Shown here piece by piece: positions 24,101 to 35,137 of a stretch of DNA of 64,000 bases. Under the pieces are notes generated by a model. It was not told the origin of the DNA. It worked only from the letters and a program-made list of their open reading frames with translations, and did not search any database. The position numbers and the translations under genes were made by a program. Position 1 is the stretch's first letter, and each line of letters begins with the position of its first letter. The DNA is taken from NCBI RefSeq assembly GCF_011075055.1, contig NC_058153.1, positions 13,206,001 through 13,270,000 on the forward strand, given 5' to 3'. The stretch comes from Mangifera indica. Taxonomy: Eukaryota; Streptophyta; Magnoliopsida; Sapindales; Anacardiaceae.

Positions 24101-25732
24101 AATAATGCAGAGGAGATATTGCTTATGAACGAAGAACATGTTGGATTAGCAGAGAATATTGTTAAGAAAGCGATGAAATATATTGAAGAAAGTAAAAGGG
24201 TTGAGTTGATATAAGAATGGAAAGAAGTGCAAGCCTTGGAATTGGAAACTCCCAAAAAAAGGGTTGTATTGGTGGAATATCATACAAATTTCATGTTGGA
24301 GGAAAAAAATAAGCATATAAGGAAAACATTAGCTAGTTATCAACTATAAAGAACGACAACAAATAACTTGTAGAAATAGAATTAGTCATCAGAAGATGAT
24401 GGAAAAGCTTTGGAGAATTTGGTAGTAGAAGACAGTTGTAATAGTGAAGAAGAATGTAATAAGGCAAAATTAGATAAACCCTCTAAGGAAGAATCATCTG
24501 ATAGAATTTGAGTGAAGATGAAGAAATTGTAGTTTTAAAAATTGCAATCAAATTTTGGTGTGAGAAAGGAGTTGACTCTGTCACCCATGAGAGAGATTTT
24601 TTTGTTTTCTTAAAGGAAATACAATAATTGATAGGTGAATTTAGTAAAGACGAAGTGACAACAAAATTGAGGTTAATGAAGAAAGAATATGAAAGCAATT
24701 TGGTTAAAGGTAAGAGTCGTCATGCAAACAAAATATTAAAGCATTGGGAGAAGATATGAGGTGGTGGGAATAATATAGAGGAGACATTACTTATCAACAA
24801 CAAAACATATTGGATTAGGAGAGAACATTGTTAAGAAAGCCATGAAATATATTGGAGAAAGTAAAAAGGTTAAGTTGATGCAACAATGGAAACAAGTTCA
24901 AGCCATGGAATTGGAAATTCTCAAAAAGAGGGCTACATTTGTGGAATATCAGACAAAACTCATGTTAGTGGAAACAAATAAGCGTAGAAAGAAAACATTA
25001 GTTTCATCATGAGTTTTGATAGAGATAGTGACTTCTTTTATTTCATATATTAGTAGCTTCAATCTAATACTTGTTTGTTAATGGTCATTATCTTAAAACA
25101 TAAACTAAATTTTTAGTGGAAGAAAATTCTTCTTCAATTTAATTCAACAAAAAAAAAATTCTAAATTGCAAAAACAACATGTGAAAGTAGAAGATGAGAT
25201 GAAGGAAAAAAAGGGAGTGGAGCTTAAGTATGTAAAGACACATGATCAAGTTGCGTACATTTTTATAAAACTACTCAAGTTTAAAAATTTTCATCGATTA
25301 CGAACATATCTTAGAGTTAAGAAGAAGATTTCCACAAAATTGAGGTTAATAAAAAAATAATATGAAAATAATTTGGTTAAAGATAAGAGTCGTCGTGCAA
25401 ACAAAATATTATAACATTGTGAGAACATATGGGGTGGTAGGAATAATGTAGAGGAAATATTGCTTATCAATGAAAAACGTGTTGGATTAAGAGAAAACAT
25501 TGTTAAGGAAGTCATGAAATATATTGGAGAAAGTAAAAGGGTTGAGTTGATGTAACAATGGAAATAAGTTCAAACCTTAGAATTGGAAATTCCCAAAAAA
25601 ATGGCTGCATTAGTCAAATATCAATCAAAACTCATGTTAGATGAAACAAATAAGCATATAAAGAAAACACTAGTCGATTATCAACTATCAAGAATGACAA
25701 CAAATAACTTATAGAAGCAAAATTATTCATTG

Positions 25733-26450
25733 GAAGATGATGGAAAAACTTTACAGAATTTGGTGGTAGAAGACAGTCATAGCAATGAAGAAAAATGTGG
25801 TAAGGTAAAATCAGAGAAGCTTTCTAAGGAAGAATCATCTGAGAGAATTTGGAGTGAAGATGAAGAAATAGTAGTTTTAAAAATTGCAATCAAATTTTGG
25901 TGTGAAAGAGGAGTTGACCCTGTCACCCAGAAGAGAGATTTTTTTGTTTTCTTAAAGGAGACACAATAATTGATATGTGAATTTAGTAAAGATGAAGTGG
26001 CAATAAAATTGAGGTTAATGAAGAAAGAACATGAAAACAATTTGATTAAAAATAAGAGTCGTCATGCAAACAAAATATTAGAGCATTGTGAGAAGATATA
26101 GAGTGATGGGAATAATGTAGAGGAGATATTACTTATGAACGAAGAACATGTTGTATTAAGAGAGAATATTGTTCAAGAAGTCATAAAATATACTAGAGAA
26201 AGTAAAATGGTTGAGTTGATACAACAATGGAAAGAAGTTCAAGCCTTGGAAAGAAGTAAAAGGGTTGAGATATTACTTATGAATGAAGAACATGTTGTAT
26301 TAGGAGAGAATATTGTTAAGGAAGTCATAAAATATACTAGAGAAAGTAAAATGGTTGAGTTGATATAATAATGGAAAGAAGTTCAAGCCTTGGAATTGGA
26401 AATTCCCAAAAAGAGGGTTGCATTGGTGGAATATCAGATATAATTCATGT
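25733..26450 (+). pseudogene. GeBP-like (DUF573) fragment, better-preserved monomer
   Basis: It reads an acidic Ser/Glu lead, then SERIWSEDEEIVVLKIAIKF, a linker, RDFFVFLKETQ, a stop, and EFSKDEVAIKLRLMKKEHEN followed by HANKILEHCEKI. This is the order of the DUF573 DNA-binding domain of plant GeBP/STOREKEEPER factors: WSEEDE, then FY/FFxFxK, then KIRRLKKKxxxN, then a C-terminal W. A C-terminal helical part (MVELIQQWKEVQALELEIP) follows. It retains the Trp of WSEDEE that most other units have lost, but it has an in-frame stop after KETQ and another before the final W. Family function is transcription regulation; this copy cannot make a full protein. Confidence 0.8.
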
Positions 26451-27731
26451 TGGAGGAAGAAAATAAGCATATAAAAAAAAAAACTGGCTAGTTATCAATT
26501 ATAAAAAATGACAACAAATAACTTGTAGAAGCAGAATTATTCATCGGAAGATGATGGAAAAGCTTTGGAGAATTTGGTGGTAGAAGACAGTTATAATAGT
26601 GAAGAAAATGTAATAAGGCAAAATCAGATAAACCCTCTAAGAAAGAATCATCTAAGAGAATTTGAGTGAAAATGAAGAAATAGTAGTTTTAAAAATTGCA
26701 GTCAAATTTTGGTGTGAGAGAGGAGTTGACTCTGTCACCCAGGTGAGAGATTTTTTTGTTTTCTTAAAGGAAACACAATAATTGATAGGTGAATTTAGTA
26801 AAGACGAAGTGACAACAAAATTGAGGTTAATGAAGAAATAATATGAAAACAATTTGTTGGTTAAAGATAAAAGTCATCGTGTAAACAAAATATTAGAGCA
26901 TAGTGAGAAGATATGGGATGGTAGGAATAATGTAGAGAAGTTATTGTTTATCAACGAAAAACATGTTGAATTAAGAGAGAACATTGTTAAGGAAGTCATG
27001 AAATATATTGGAGGAAGTAAAAAGGTTGAGTTGATGCAACAATGGAAACAAGTTCAAGCCTTGGAATTGGAAATTCTCAAAAAAAAGGCTGCATTGGTGA
27101 AATATTAGACAAAACTCATGTTAGAGGAAACAAATAAGCGTAAAAAGAAAACATTAGCTTGATCATATATTTAGATAAAGATATTGACTTCTTTTGTTTC
27201 ATATATTAGTGCTTCAATCTAATACTCGTTTATTAATGGTTATCATCTTGAAAACAAAAACTAAATTTTTAATGGAAGAAAATTCTTCTTCAATTTAATT
27301 CAATAAAAAAAATTCCTGAATCGAAAAAACAACATGTGAAACTAGAAGATGTGATGAAGGAAAAAAAGAAAGTGGAGCTTAAGTATGTAAAGACACATGA
27401 TCAAGTTGCGTACATATTTACAAAACCACTCAAGTTTAAAAATTTTCATCGATTACGAATATATTTTGGAGTAAAGAAGAAGATTTCCACGAAATTGAGG
27501 TTAATAAATAAATAATATGAAAACAATTTGGTTAAAGATAAGAGTCATCGTGCAAACAAAATATTAGAGCATTGTGGGAAGATATGAGATGGTAGGAATA
27601 ATATAGATGAGATATTACTTATCAACGAAAAACATGTTAGATTAGGAGAGAACATTGTCAAAGAAGTCATGAAATATATTGGAGAAAGTAAAAGGGTTGA
27701 GTTGATGCAACAATAGAAAGAAGTTCAAGCC

Positions 27732-28470
27732 TTGGAATTGGAAATTCCCAAAAAGAAGACTGCATTAGTGGAATATCAGACAAAACTCATATTAGATGAA
27801 GCAAATAAGCATATAAAAAAAATACTAGCTAGTTATCAACTATCAAGATTGACAACAAATAACATGCAAAAGCAGAATTATTCATCGGAAGATAATGGAA
27901 AAACTTTGGAGAATTTGGTGGTAGAAGACAGTTGTAGCAATGAAGAAGAATGTGGTAAGGTAAAATCAGAGAAGCCTTCTAAGGAAGAATCATCTGAGAG
28001 AATTTGGAGTAAAGATAAAGAAATAGTAGTTTTAAAAATTGCAATCAAATTTTGGTGTGAGAGAGGAGTTGACCTTGCCACCTAACAGAGAGATTTTTTT
28101 GTTTTCTTAAAGAAAACACAGTAATTGATAGGTGAATTTAGTAAAGACAAAGTGGCAACAAAATTGAGGTTAATGAAGAAAGAATATAAAAACAATTTGG
28201 TTAAAGGAAAGAGTTGTCATGTGTAGAAAGTATTAAAGCATTGTGAGAAGATACAGGGTGGTGGGAATAATATAAGGAGACATTACTTATCAACAAAAAA
28301 ACATATTGGATTATGAGGGAACATTGTTAAGAAAGCCATGAAATATATTGGAGAAAATAAAAGGGTTGAGTTGATACAACAATGGAAACAAGTTCAACCT
28401 TGGAATCGGAAATTCTCAAAAAGAGGGTTACATTGGTGGAATATCAGACAAAACTCATGTTAGAGGAAAC
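27732..28470 (+). pseudogene. GeBP-like (DUF573) fragment, last monomers of the array
   Basis: A 117-codon open frame (27732-28085) joins the C-terminal helical part of one GeBP-like copy (LELEIPKKKTALVEYQTKLI, then EANKHIKKILASYQL) to the acidic lead and SERIWSKDKEIVVLKIAIKF of the next. This shows head-to-tail joining of units in frame. It then runs into stops and a shift. The WS[ED]DEE Trp is intact here. Confidence 0.78.
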
Positions 28471-28654
28471 AAATAAGCGTAGAAAGAAAACATTAGCTTC
28501 ATCATGAGTTTAGATAGAGTTATTGACTTCTTTTGTTTCATATCTTAGTAGTTTCAATCTAATACTCGTTTGTTAATGGTCATCATCTTGAAAACATAAA
28601 CTAAATTTTTAGTGGAAGAAAATTCTTCTTTAATTTAATTCAACAAAAAAAAAA

Positions 28655-28833
28655 ATTTCTGAATTGGAAAAACAACATGTGAAACTAGAAGATGAGATGA
28701 AGGGAAAAAAGGAAGCAGAGCTTAAGTATGTAAGGACACATGATCAAGTTGCAGACATTTTTACAAAACCACTCAAGTTTGCAGATTTTTATCGATTATG
28801 AGCATATCTTAGAGTAAAGAAGAAGATTTTAAA
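28655..28833 (+). pseudogene. C-terminal tail of a Copia polyprotein
   Basis: It reads KQHVKLEDEMKGKKEAELKY, then VRTHDQVADIFTKPLKF and a worn AYLRVKKKI, followed at once by a purine tract and LTR start. DQVADIxTKPL is the conserved end of the Copia RNase H region. The same tail recurs in every ~1,345-bp unit of the array upstream, with internal deletions. Confidence 0.85.
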
Positions 28834-28835
28834 TT

Positions 28836-28844
28836 AAGAGGGAG
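28836..28844 (+). other. Polypurine tract
   Basis: AAGAGGGAG lies immediately before TGTTGAAGATTAATTTGAAGG, the LTR start. This is the standard plus-strand priming position. Confidence 0.8.
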
Positions 28845-28880
28845 TGTTGAAGATTAATTTGAAGGTTCTTAAGTGCATTT
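28845..28880 (+). repeat. 3' LTR, first piece
   Basis: TGTTGAAGATTAATTTGAAG matches the start of the 5' LTR, with intact TG. Homology stops after about 35 bases, where the inverted segment begins. Confidence 0.75.
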
Positions 28881-29816
28881 TTACAAAATCTTCAAACTTG
28901 AGTAGTTTTGTAAAAATGTCTGCAAGTGTCTGCAAGTTGATCATATATTTTTACATACTTAAGCTCATCTTCCTTTTTTCCCTTTATCTCATCTTCTAGT
29001 TTCACATGTTGCTTTTCCAATTCCATTGTACTTAGAACTAAACCTTTGCCACCTATAACATCCTTGTAAAGTGGTTTATAGTTTTCGAGCATTGTGCTCT
29101 ATATTCAATAAATGCCTTATAGGTCTCATTCAAAGTCTTTTTATATACCTTAAGGGCATTTGTCATAACATAAAGTTCACACTCAAGCTTATAAAAATCA
29201 ATTTGCCTTTTATGTTTTTCTTCCAACTTTGCCTTATGCAAGTGTTCTATCATGTTATTGCGCTTATGCACTTCATTAATTAAAAATTGTTGATTCACAT
29301 TAAACTCCTCACAAACCTAGTCTTTGGCATTATTGGCTTCAATAATTTTCAATAATAACTTCTCATTCAATCTTGTAACCTCATTCTTCTCATGCAATGT
29401 TCGTCTTTCAGTCTTGCGTACTTATCATGCTGCTTGATTGACTCGTGTGTTATAGTCTTCAACCAATTGAATTTCTCATTCAATTCCGACATTAAATTTT
29501 TTGCCGCTTGTCATGCTTGCCTCTTGTGATTTAACTCCACAAGCAATTTTCTATATCTTACGATAGAAACCTCTTCTTCAGACAAATCTCTCACATCTAC
29601 CTTAAAACATTTTGCTTTTTTTGTCTAATCATCTTTGAGTGTTAGTAAAAAAGCGGACTCCTCAACTTCTTGCTTGTCATCAATAACATTCACTTGTTCC
29701 TTAACATGAGTTGTTGCAAAATAACATTCCTAAGAATAATGACCAAAATTATCATAGTTGTAACACTCAACTTTGGACTTATCATACCTCTTTTCATTTG
29801 GTCTAGAATTGCTCAA
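28881..29816 (-). pseudogene. Inverted internal Copia segment (zinc knuckle, coiled-coil, polyprotein tail) lodged in the 3' LTR
   Basis: Read on the minus strand from 29816: SRPNEKRYDKSKVECYNYD, NFGHYS*ECYF (a CCHC zinc knuckle), then a charged, helix-prone region. The open parts of that region include NEVHKRNNMIEHLHKAKLEE and KLECELYVMTNALKVYKKTL (29053-29298). It ends with STMELEKQHVKLEDEIKGKK and ELKYVKIYDQLAD (28892-29092). The segment thus joins the gag end to the polyprotein tail, which the plus-strand array has replaced. It carries several stops. It forms a hairpin with the plus-strand tail near 28876-28925. Confidence 0.8.
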
Positions 29817-30125
29817 CTTTAATTTGAAGGTTTCTAGGTGCATTTCATGTGACACAAGTTTATGAACACATTTTTAGGTACATCTCATGTGACATAAGTT
29901 CAATATTTGCACAACTTCAAGTTCAACATTCATAGTACAAGTTCATGTTCATACATAATTTATATACGAGTTCAATATTATTAGTATAAGTTCAATGTTA
30001 AGTTATTAATGACTAATGTACAAGTTCAATATTAGGTTTATGTATTTAGAATTTTCAAAAGTTATCCTTATACCTATAAATGTCCTAATGGTTTTGTACT
30101 TGAAGTATGAATAAAAAATTACAAG
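29817..30125 (+). repeat. 3' LTR, second piece, truncated
   Basis: It restarts at TTTAATTTGAAGGTTTCTAG and follows the 5' LTR through TGAAGTATGAATAAAAAATT to ACAAG. It lacks the last ~90 bases up to CTAACA. The word AATTTGAAGG is present on both sides of the inverted segment. Confidence 0.85.
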
Positions 30126-31279
30126 TGAAATTCTACTCCAACCATTGATTTTCATGTTCATTTGTTTATTTTAGTTCACAAAGTATGTTAAATTGGCATT
30201 GCTCATAATTTCCACTTAGTCTGCAAGTTTAACTTTTATATCTTTATTTTATAACCAACCGAATTGACTAAATTCAGATCATAGCTAAAATCCGTTTTAC
30301 CCTTTAGATCAAATTGACGTTAAGCCAAATTGAAGCTAGCTTAATTAGTATGTATTTCAATCAAAGTGGGTTAATGCATTACGCTCTCGACAATTAAAAA
30401 TTTTGCATTTGGATTTTATAATTCCGGAAACTATCAAGAACACCCCCTATCATTATATTTTGTTATTAAAATTTATTTCTGTTACTTAAAATCAGTCATT
30501 TCACTCACAAATAGATTTTTAAATTAAAGAAATTAACACATTGGATAACTAGGCGAAAGTTACTAATAAAGAAATAATATTTTATTTATTTTGAACTTAT
30601 TCTTCCCTATATAATTTTTCTGAAAAATGAATTAGAATATTAATCCACAATTATTTACCACCTAATTCCAATTAGTTATACTTAAAGAGATAAATTTTAG
30701 AATGTGCATATAATATACAACAGTGGTATTAAAATTCCCACCCAATGTAGCCAGAAAATTTTGCTGCTATTGAAATTCCCACTAATTGGAAGTGAAATAA
30801 TGGTTAGATATTAAGTGTTATTTTATTTTTAATTTAAAATCAATTAATTACATAATAATACATTATCCAAATATCTAAATAATGTCTTCAAAAGTACTTT
30901 CCTTGTATGGATAAAAAAATAATTAATTGCAGAAACATAATATTAAAAAAGAAAATGGGTTAAGGGAAAGCAACATAAGAGACTATATTTATCATGAGTC
31001 ATATTGCAAAGTTACGGACAAAATATTTTGACAATAAAGAGGGAACTAGTCCTCAATGAAAGGACACGTTAAAATAAGTTACTCCAAGTATATATTTTTT
31101 CAATTTCTAGTGCCTTGTAAATTATGTATGATTAAAGGACGCGAATTGGAGAATCCTAAGTTTGCTTAGGATTTTGATTCAGATAATAAAGAGGTAAAGG
31201 TTTGCAGTTTTTTTACCAGCAAATTAAGCTTCAATAATATAATTATAAACCGTTAATTAGTGAGGTTAAGCCTTGTATT
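30126..31279. other. Intergenic between LTR composite and copy D
   Basis: No gene. The first ~120 bases resemble the 3' flank of copy D at 32560-32640 (AAATTGGCATTGCTCATAAT versus AAATTGGAGTGGCTCACAAT), so this is the displaced 3' flank of copy C. Confidence 0.55.
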
Positions 31280-31740
31280 CAGTGATATGCCGAACTGACA
31301 CTTGAACTATGAGATCCCTTCTAAGTTTGGCATAGAAATAATCCACCTAATCTCTTCAACACAAATACAATTTTGGCATCAAAATTATAACTACTAGAAA
31401 CCATATATTATTAAAAAATAAACTCTCATTCGGATCAAACAATGCTCAATCTCCCATGTCAATAACGAACTTGAAAACTAATTAAGCCAAGTAGTTAATT
31501 ATATTTAATTAGTCACTAAGTGGATACCTTAATTAAGATTCCCTCTTTCTCTCTCTCTCTCTCTTTGCATGGTTTTAGTTCTTCTTCCTAGGGAAAAACG
31601 TTTGTCAATTTGCGCTATTTTTCTTGGGGAAGAAGAAGAAGCCTCCTACACATCGAATTTTTCTCTTGAGTTTCCCGGGATGAATTCTTTGATAGCTTCC
31701 TTCCAAATTCTTCACTCAACAATAACGATGATTCTTTGCC

Positions 31741-31748
31741 TATATAAA
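31741..31748 (+). promoter_or_regulatory. TATA box of copy D
   Basis: TATATAAA in GCCTATATAAATGCTTCAC, 82 bases before the ATG. The frame upstream of the ATG is open, but the TATA box lies inside it, which argues against a longer N-terminus. Confidence 0.65.
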
Positions 31749-31829
31749 TGCTTCACATTGCGTGCAATATTTTCAAACTCACTCACACAACTAAGCTTAA
31801 ACAGAACCCGCATGCACACAAAATTGAAA

Positions 31830-32330
31830 ATGGCCACCATAGCAGTTGAGATGATCCTTCGCTGTGCTGCTGTTTGTAGCCTATCTCTTAATGATTTTGA
31901 TATCGAGAGACGGCCGTACCACAAAAACTGCGGCTGTGCGTTGCACAATTTGAAAGGGGTTTGCTCCGAGGCCTGTTCCAAAAAGAACTGTGTATCCTTC
32001 CCTATGAAAAAGTCATGGCCTAATTGTCCATTGTCAACTTCTGTATCTTCAGTTTCAGTTTCCAGCAACTTCTTCTGTCAAGCTTCTCATTCTACACACA
32101 GTACTCTATCATCACTTAGAATAGGAGAGGATGTCATTGCCAATGAGGCCTTGTCATCAAATATGGTTGGTCGAATTAGAAGAGGAATGTTAGACATTGA
32201 GCAAGTTATCTTGCATTTATTACAAGTTAAGTGCATAATACTAATACTGTTCATTACCCTTTCTACTGGCCTTCAGTTCTCCGACCTTTTTCTACTTTCA
32301 TCACTGTATAGTCATTCGATTTCCATGTAA
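31830..32330 (+). CDS. Small Cys/His-rich plant protein, array copy D (function unknown)
   Basis: The 166-residue product opens MATIAVEMILRCAAVCSLSL, followed by NDFDIERRPYHKNCGCALH (about residues 21-39). Next come NLKGVCSEACSKKNCVSFP, KKSWPNCPLST, a Ser-rich region and RIGEDVIANEALSS. Seven Cys lie in the first ~55 residues. This is the best-preserved copy and can serve as the family reference. After residue ~115 it reads through the point where C and F stop, because an indel near the end removes that stop. The hydrophobic last ~45 residues are therefore probably not ancestral. There is no signal peptide. Function is unknown. The cytosolic or nuclear location is inference from the lack of targeting signals. 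Confidence 0.8.
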   Translation: MATIAVEMILRCAAVCSLSLNDFDIERRPYHKNCGCALHNLKGVCSEACSKKNCVSFPMKKSWPNCPLSTSVSSVSVSSNFFCQASHSTHSTLSSLRIGEDVIANEALSSNMVGRIRRGMLDIEQVILHLLQVKCIILILFITLSTGLQFSDLFLLSSLYSHSISM

Positions 32331-33189
32331 TAGCAGCTGTTCTTTTTATCTTTATAGTGGCTTCAGTGGTTAAATAAGTTAAAGACGAAAGGTTTCTTTT
32401 TTGTTCTCCTTCTTCATCTTCTTCATTTTCTTCTGAGTATTTTTATAGTTAGTTAAATGAACTTCCTCGTTCATTGCTTTTCATAGTTAATCATCGGCTA
32501 AATTATATAAACCTATCATGAAATCAATACAAATTGTTTTGTTTTTATTTAATTCCACAAAGAAAGCTAAATTGGAGTGGCTCACAATTTCAATTAGTTC
32601 GTTAAGTTTAACTTTTATAATTAATTATTATTTTGCGGGAGGTTGTGAGCTACCACATGGGTTAACTTAGGCGGCAGTTCCTATTTATATATATTAATTT
32701 TTCTGTATATCTAATTTAGAGAGGATTAAGGGATTAATTATATGACTGCTAACGGACTGAAATAAGGAATATAATTATATTCAGAGACAAAATAATTTTT
32801 ATCAGGCCAGTGCCTATATGTTGAAAATTCTTAACTGCGGAGCCATAATTTTCTTATGTATTGGATTGGTCAATTACAAATTTTCGAACAAATTTCTTCT
32901 AGAGGCAATTATGCATGTATTAACAGACTCATAGACAAGGATGGATGTTGAGAATTCTGTAGATATTTCAATAAAGAATAAGAGAAAGCAACGTACATAA
33001 GAGACTATAGATTAATTAAAATTTCAAAGCTGTAAGCCAACCTCAATAAAGTATACGTTTAAGAGGTAAAGAACATGAATCAGCTTTGGATTTGGATTAA
33101 GACAATAAAGAGGTAGTGGCGTGTAGTTTGTTGAACGAGTAAATCAGGCTTTAATTAATAATTATAAACCGTTAATTATTGAGGGCAGA
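32331..33189. other. Intergenic, copy D to copy E
   Basis: 3' flank of D, then AT-rich DNA. From about 33190 the duplicated 5' flank of copy E begins (ACACTTGAACTA, GAGATCCCTTTT words shared with D and F). Confidence 0.5.
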
Positions 33190-33589
33190 GCTTTGTATTA
33201 AGTGATCTATAAACGACACTGAAGAGGACACTTGAACTAGTATGAGATCCCTTTTTGGCATAGAAAAACTCTCAAACACAAAGCTACAAAATTGGTAGGT
33301 ATTATAATTTTGACGACTTGTAAAGATTCTCTATCCATCTTTGCATGGTTTTACTTCTCCCAAGGTAAAATATTTTTGTCAGTTTGTGGAGATTTTCTTG
33401 GGGAAGAAGAAGAATTAACTCTCTTAGACATGGGATTTCTCGAGTTTCATGGGATCAACTACCACACAAACTCTCTAGCTTTATTCAGCGATAACGATGA
33501 TTCTTTGACCATATAGATGCTTCACTTTGCACGCAAACGTTTCAAGTTTACTCACAAAACTCAACTCAATATACATTTAGTTCTTTGCT

Positions 33590-33688
33590 ATGGCCACCGT
33601 AGCAGTTGAGACGATGCTTCGCTGTGCCACTGATTGTAACTTATCTCTTGATGATTTTGACATCGAGCGACGGCCGCACCACAACTAA
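33590..33688 (+). pseudogene. Small Cys/His-rich protein, array copy E, truncated
   Basis: Thirty-two codons, MATVAVETMLRCATDCNLSL to DIERRPHHN, then TAA. After this point no family sequence follows, so the gene was cut within the conserved motif by a deletion or insertion breakpoint. The 5' flank is retained but the TATA context has decayed (CCATATAGATGCTTCAC). It may yield a 32-residue peptide at most. Confidence 0.85.
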
Positions 33689-34640
33689 ACTCAACTGATA
33701 GTTTAGTTGCACTTGAAGAAAATGTCGAAATATATAAATCAATCGTTAGAGAGAAAACTACATATGAAAGGGTCGTTTATAATATAATAAGTATCCAATT
33801 TACATTGATTAAATTCGTTTTAAAATCACAAATATATTAAGGCCAAATATATTAAAGTTCACAATTAATAATTATTTTACTCGCTTAAATATAAAAATAA
33901 TATTATGTATGTATATTTTTTATATATAATTTGGATATATAGATAATGTGTCAATATCTAATTTAATGTTATATTTATTTTTAATTTATAATCATTTAAT
34001 CACATAATCTATACACTTAAATTGTGTAGCAAAGATGTATATATATAGTTTTATTTGAAATATAATTATCTTTTTAAAAGGAAAAATTTTTAAATGTGCG
34101 CATGCAATTAATTTAGAGGTATCAAATATATAAAATGTTATGAAAGAATATATCTTACATTGCATCCACAATTAGAAAGTTATGATCAAATATCCCACAC
34201 ATTTTGAAGTGAAACGTACAAATTGACTCTCAAAAAGACAAAAGAAGTATAAATATTACTAATTAGTATATACAGCTTCAAGCATATAAACAAATATAAA
34301 GACAAATATTTTATTTTAAGGCTAATCCTGAGTACATAGGAAAACTTTTAAATGATGGATAGCCCTAATTTTCTTAATGGTTGGTTTGCAAAATTATAAA
34401 ATTTTACAAAAATTTCTTTTAAAAAATTAGATATTCACATCAAAATTGTTAAATCAACTTGGTTGTTAATTAAGAAGCGAAATAGCTAGTGCTCTATGTA
34501 ATATAATATATACGGGATATATATCAATTAATTATATAATTAATAATTAAATATTTAATTATATAATGATACATAATCTTTAACATATAATGAGAATGTT
34601 ATATCGCTTATGATTTTTGTTATAATATAAGGAGTAGGTG
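33689..34640. other. Intergenic, AT-rich
   Basis: Nothing recognised up to the duplicated 5' flank of copy F. Confidence 0.5.
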
Positions 34641-35137
34641 CTATGCTAATAAATTGACGCATGAAATATGGGATCCCTTTTAGTTTTGGCATGGAAATTG
34701 TCTCCTATACTCCTAGTTAAACTAATATAAAACAAAATTGGAATCACAATTTTAACGACCAGTAACTATATTAAACCCTTGTTCGGATCAAACAAAGCTC
34801 AAGCTCCCATGTCAACAACGAATTATCCTGTCCTTTTCTCTCTTTGCATGGCTTTAGTTCTCCCTAGGGAAAAATGTTTGTTGATTTGTGCAATTTTTCT
34901 TGGGGAAGAACAAGAACGCCCCTATATTTCTCGAGTTTCCCGGGAAGAACTGCCACAAAAACACTCCATAGCTTACTTCCAAATTCTCCATTCAGAAATA
35001 ATGATAATTCTTTGCCTATGTAATTGCTTCACATTGTATGCATATGCTTCAAATTTACTCCCACAACTTAGCTCAAACACACCCTCCTAGTATACCCACA
35101 TTGCACACGAAATTTAAAGCTAATTAGAACAGGAACA

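Larger units (their letters stand above)
18151..28835 (+). repeat. Higher-order tandem array of GeBP-like/Copia-tail repeats
   Basis: The core word (T)CATGCAAACAAAATATTA or a close variant occurs near 18308, 18981, 19649, 20688, 21364, 22033, 22709, 23388, 24052, 24721, 25393, 26062, 26876, 27546 and 28218. That is fifteen monomers about 670 bp apart, with one 1,039-bp and one 814-bp step. Two monomer types alternate. Type A carries the acidic lead and first half of the DUF573 domain. Type B is preceded by a Copia polyprotein tail (ELKYVKTHDQVADIFTKPL). Together they form a ~1,345-bp unit. The 1,039-bp step lacks one B core of about 306 bp. Most copies hold several stops, and only ORFs of 60-120 codons survive. 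Confidence 0.9.
16830..30125 (+). mobile_element. Copia-derived LTR composite carrying a GeBP-like tandem array
   Basis: In order: 5' LTR, tRNA-Met-type primer site, decayed gag, about 10.7 kb of tandem repeats made of GeBP/DUF573 gene fragments and Copia polyprotein tail, a polypurine tract, then a 3' LTR interrupted by an inverted internal segment and truncated at its end. No protease, integrase or reverse transcriptase core is visible on the plus strand, so the element is non-autonomous. It interrupts the 3' flank of copy C: the flanking word CAGGTGTTA is shared with the 3' flank of copy F. No target duplication is visible, because the right LTR lacks its last ~90 bases. Confidence 0.85.

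Noticed and set aside
19411..26852. Repeated minus-strand frames of 66-101 codons through the array (FFINLNFVV... type)
   Set aside because: They are antisense shadows of the plus-strand DUF573 and Copia fragments, which match known families.
18151..28835. CRISPR-like or satellite-only reading of the regular spacing
   Set aside because: Units are ~670-1,345 bp with coding ancestry, lie between LTRs in a plant genome, and lack short repeat-spacer structure.
31569..31829. In-frame 87-codon extension before copy D, with similar open stretches before E and F
   Set aside because: The TATA box sits inside it, the frame is not kept relative to the gene in copy F, and copies A, B and G have no equivalent. 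It is conserved promoter/leader DNA.
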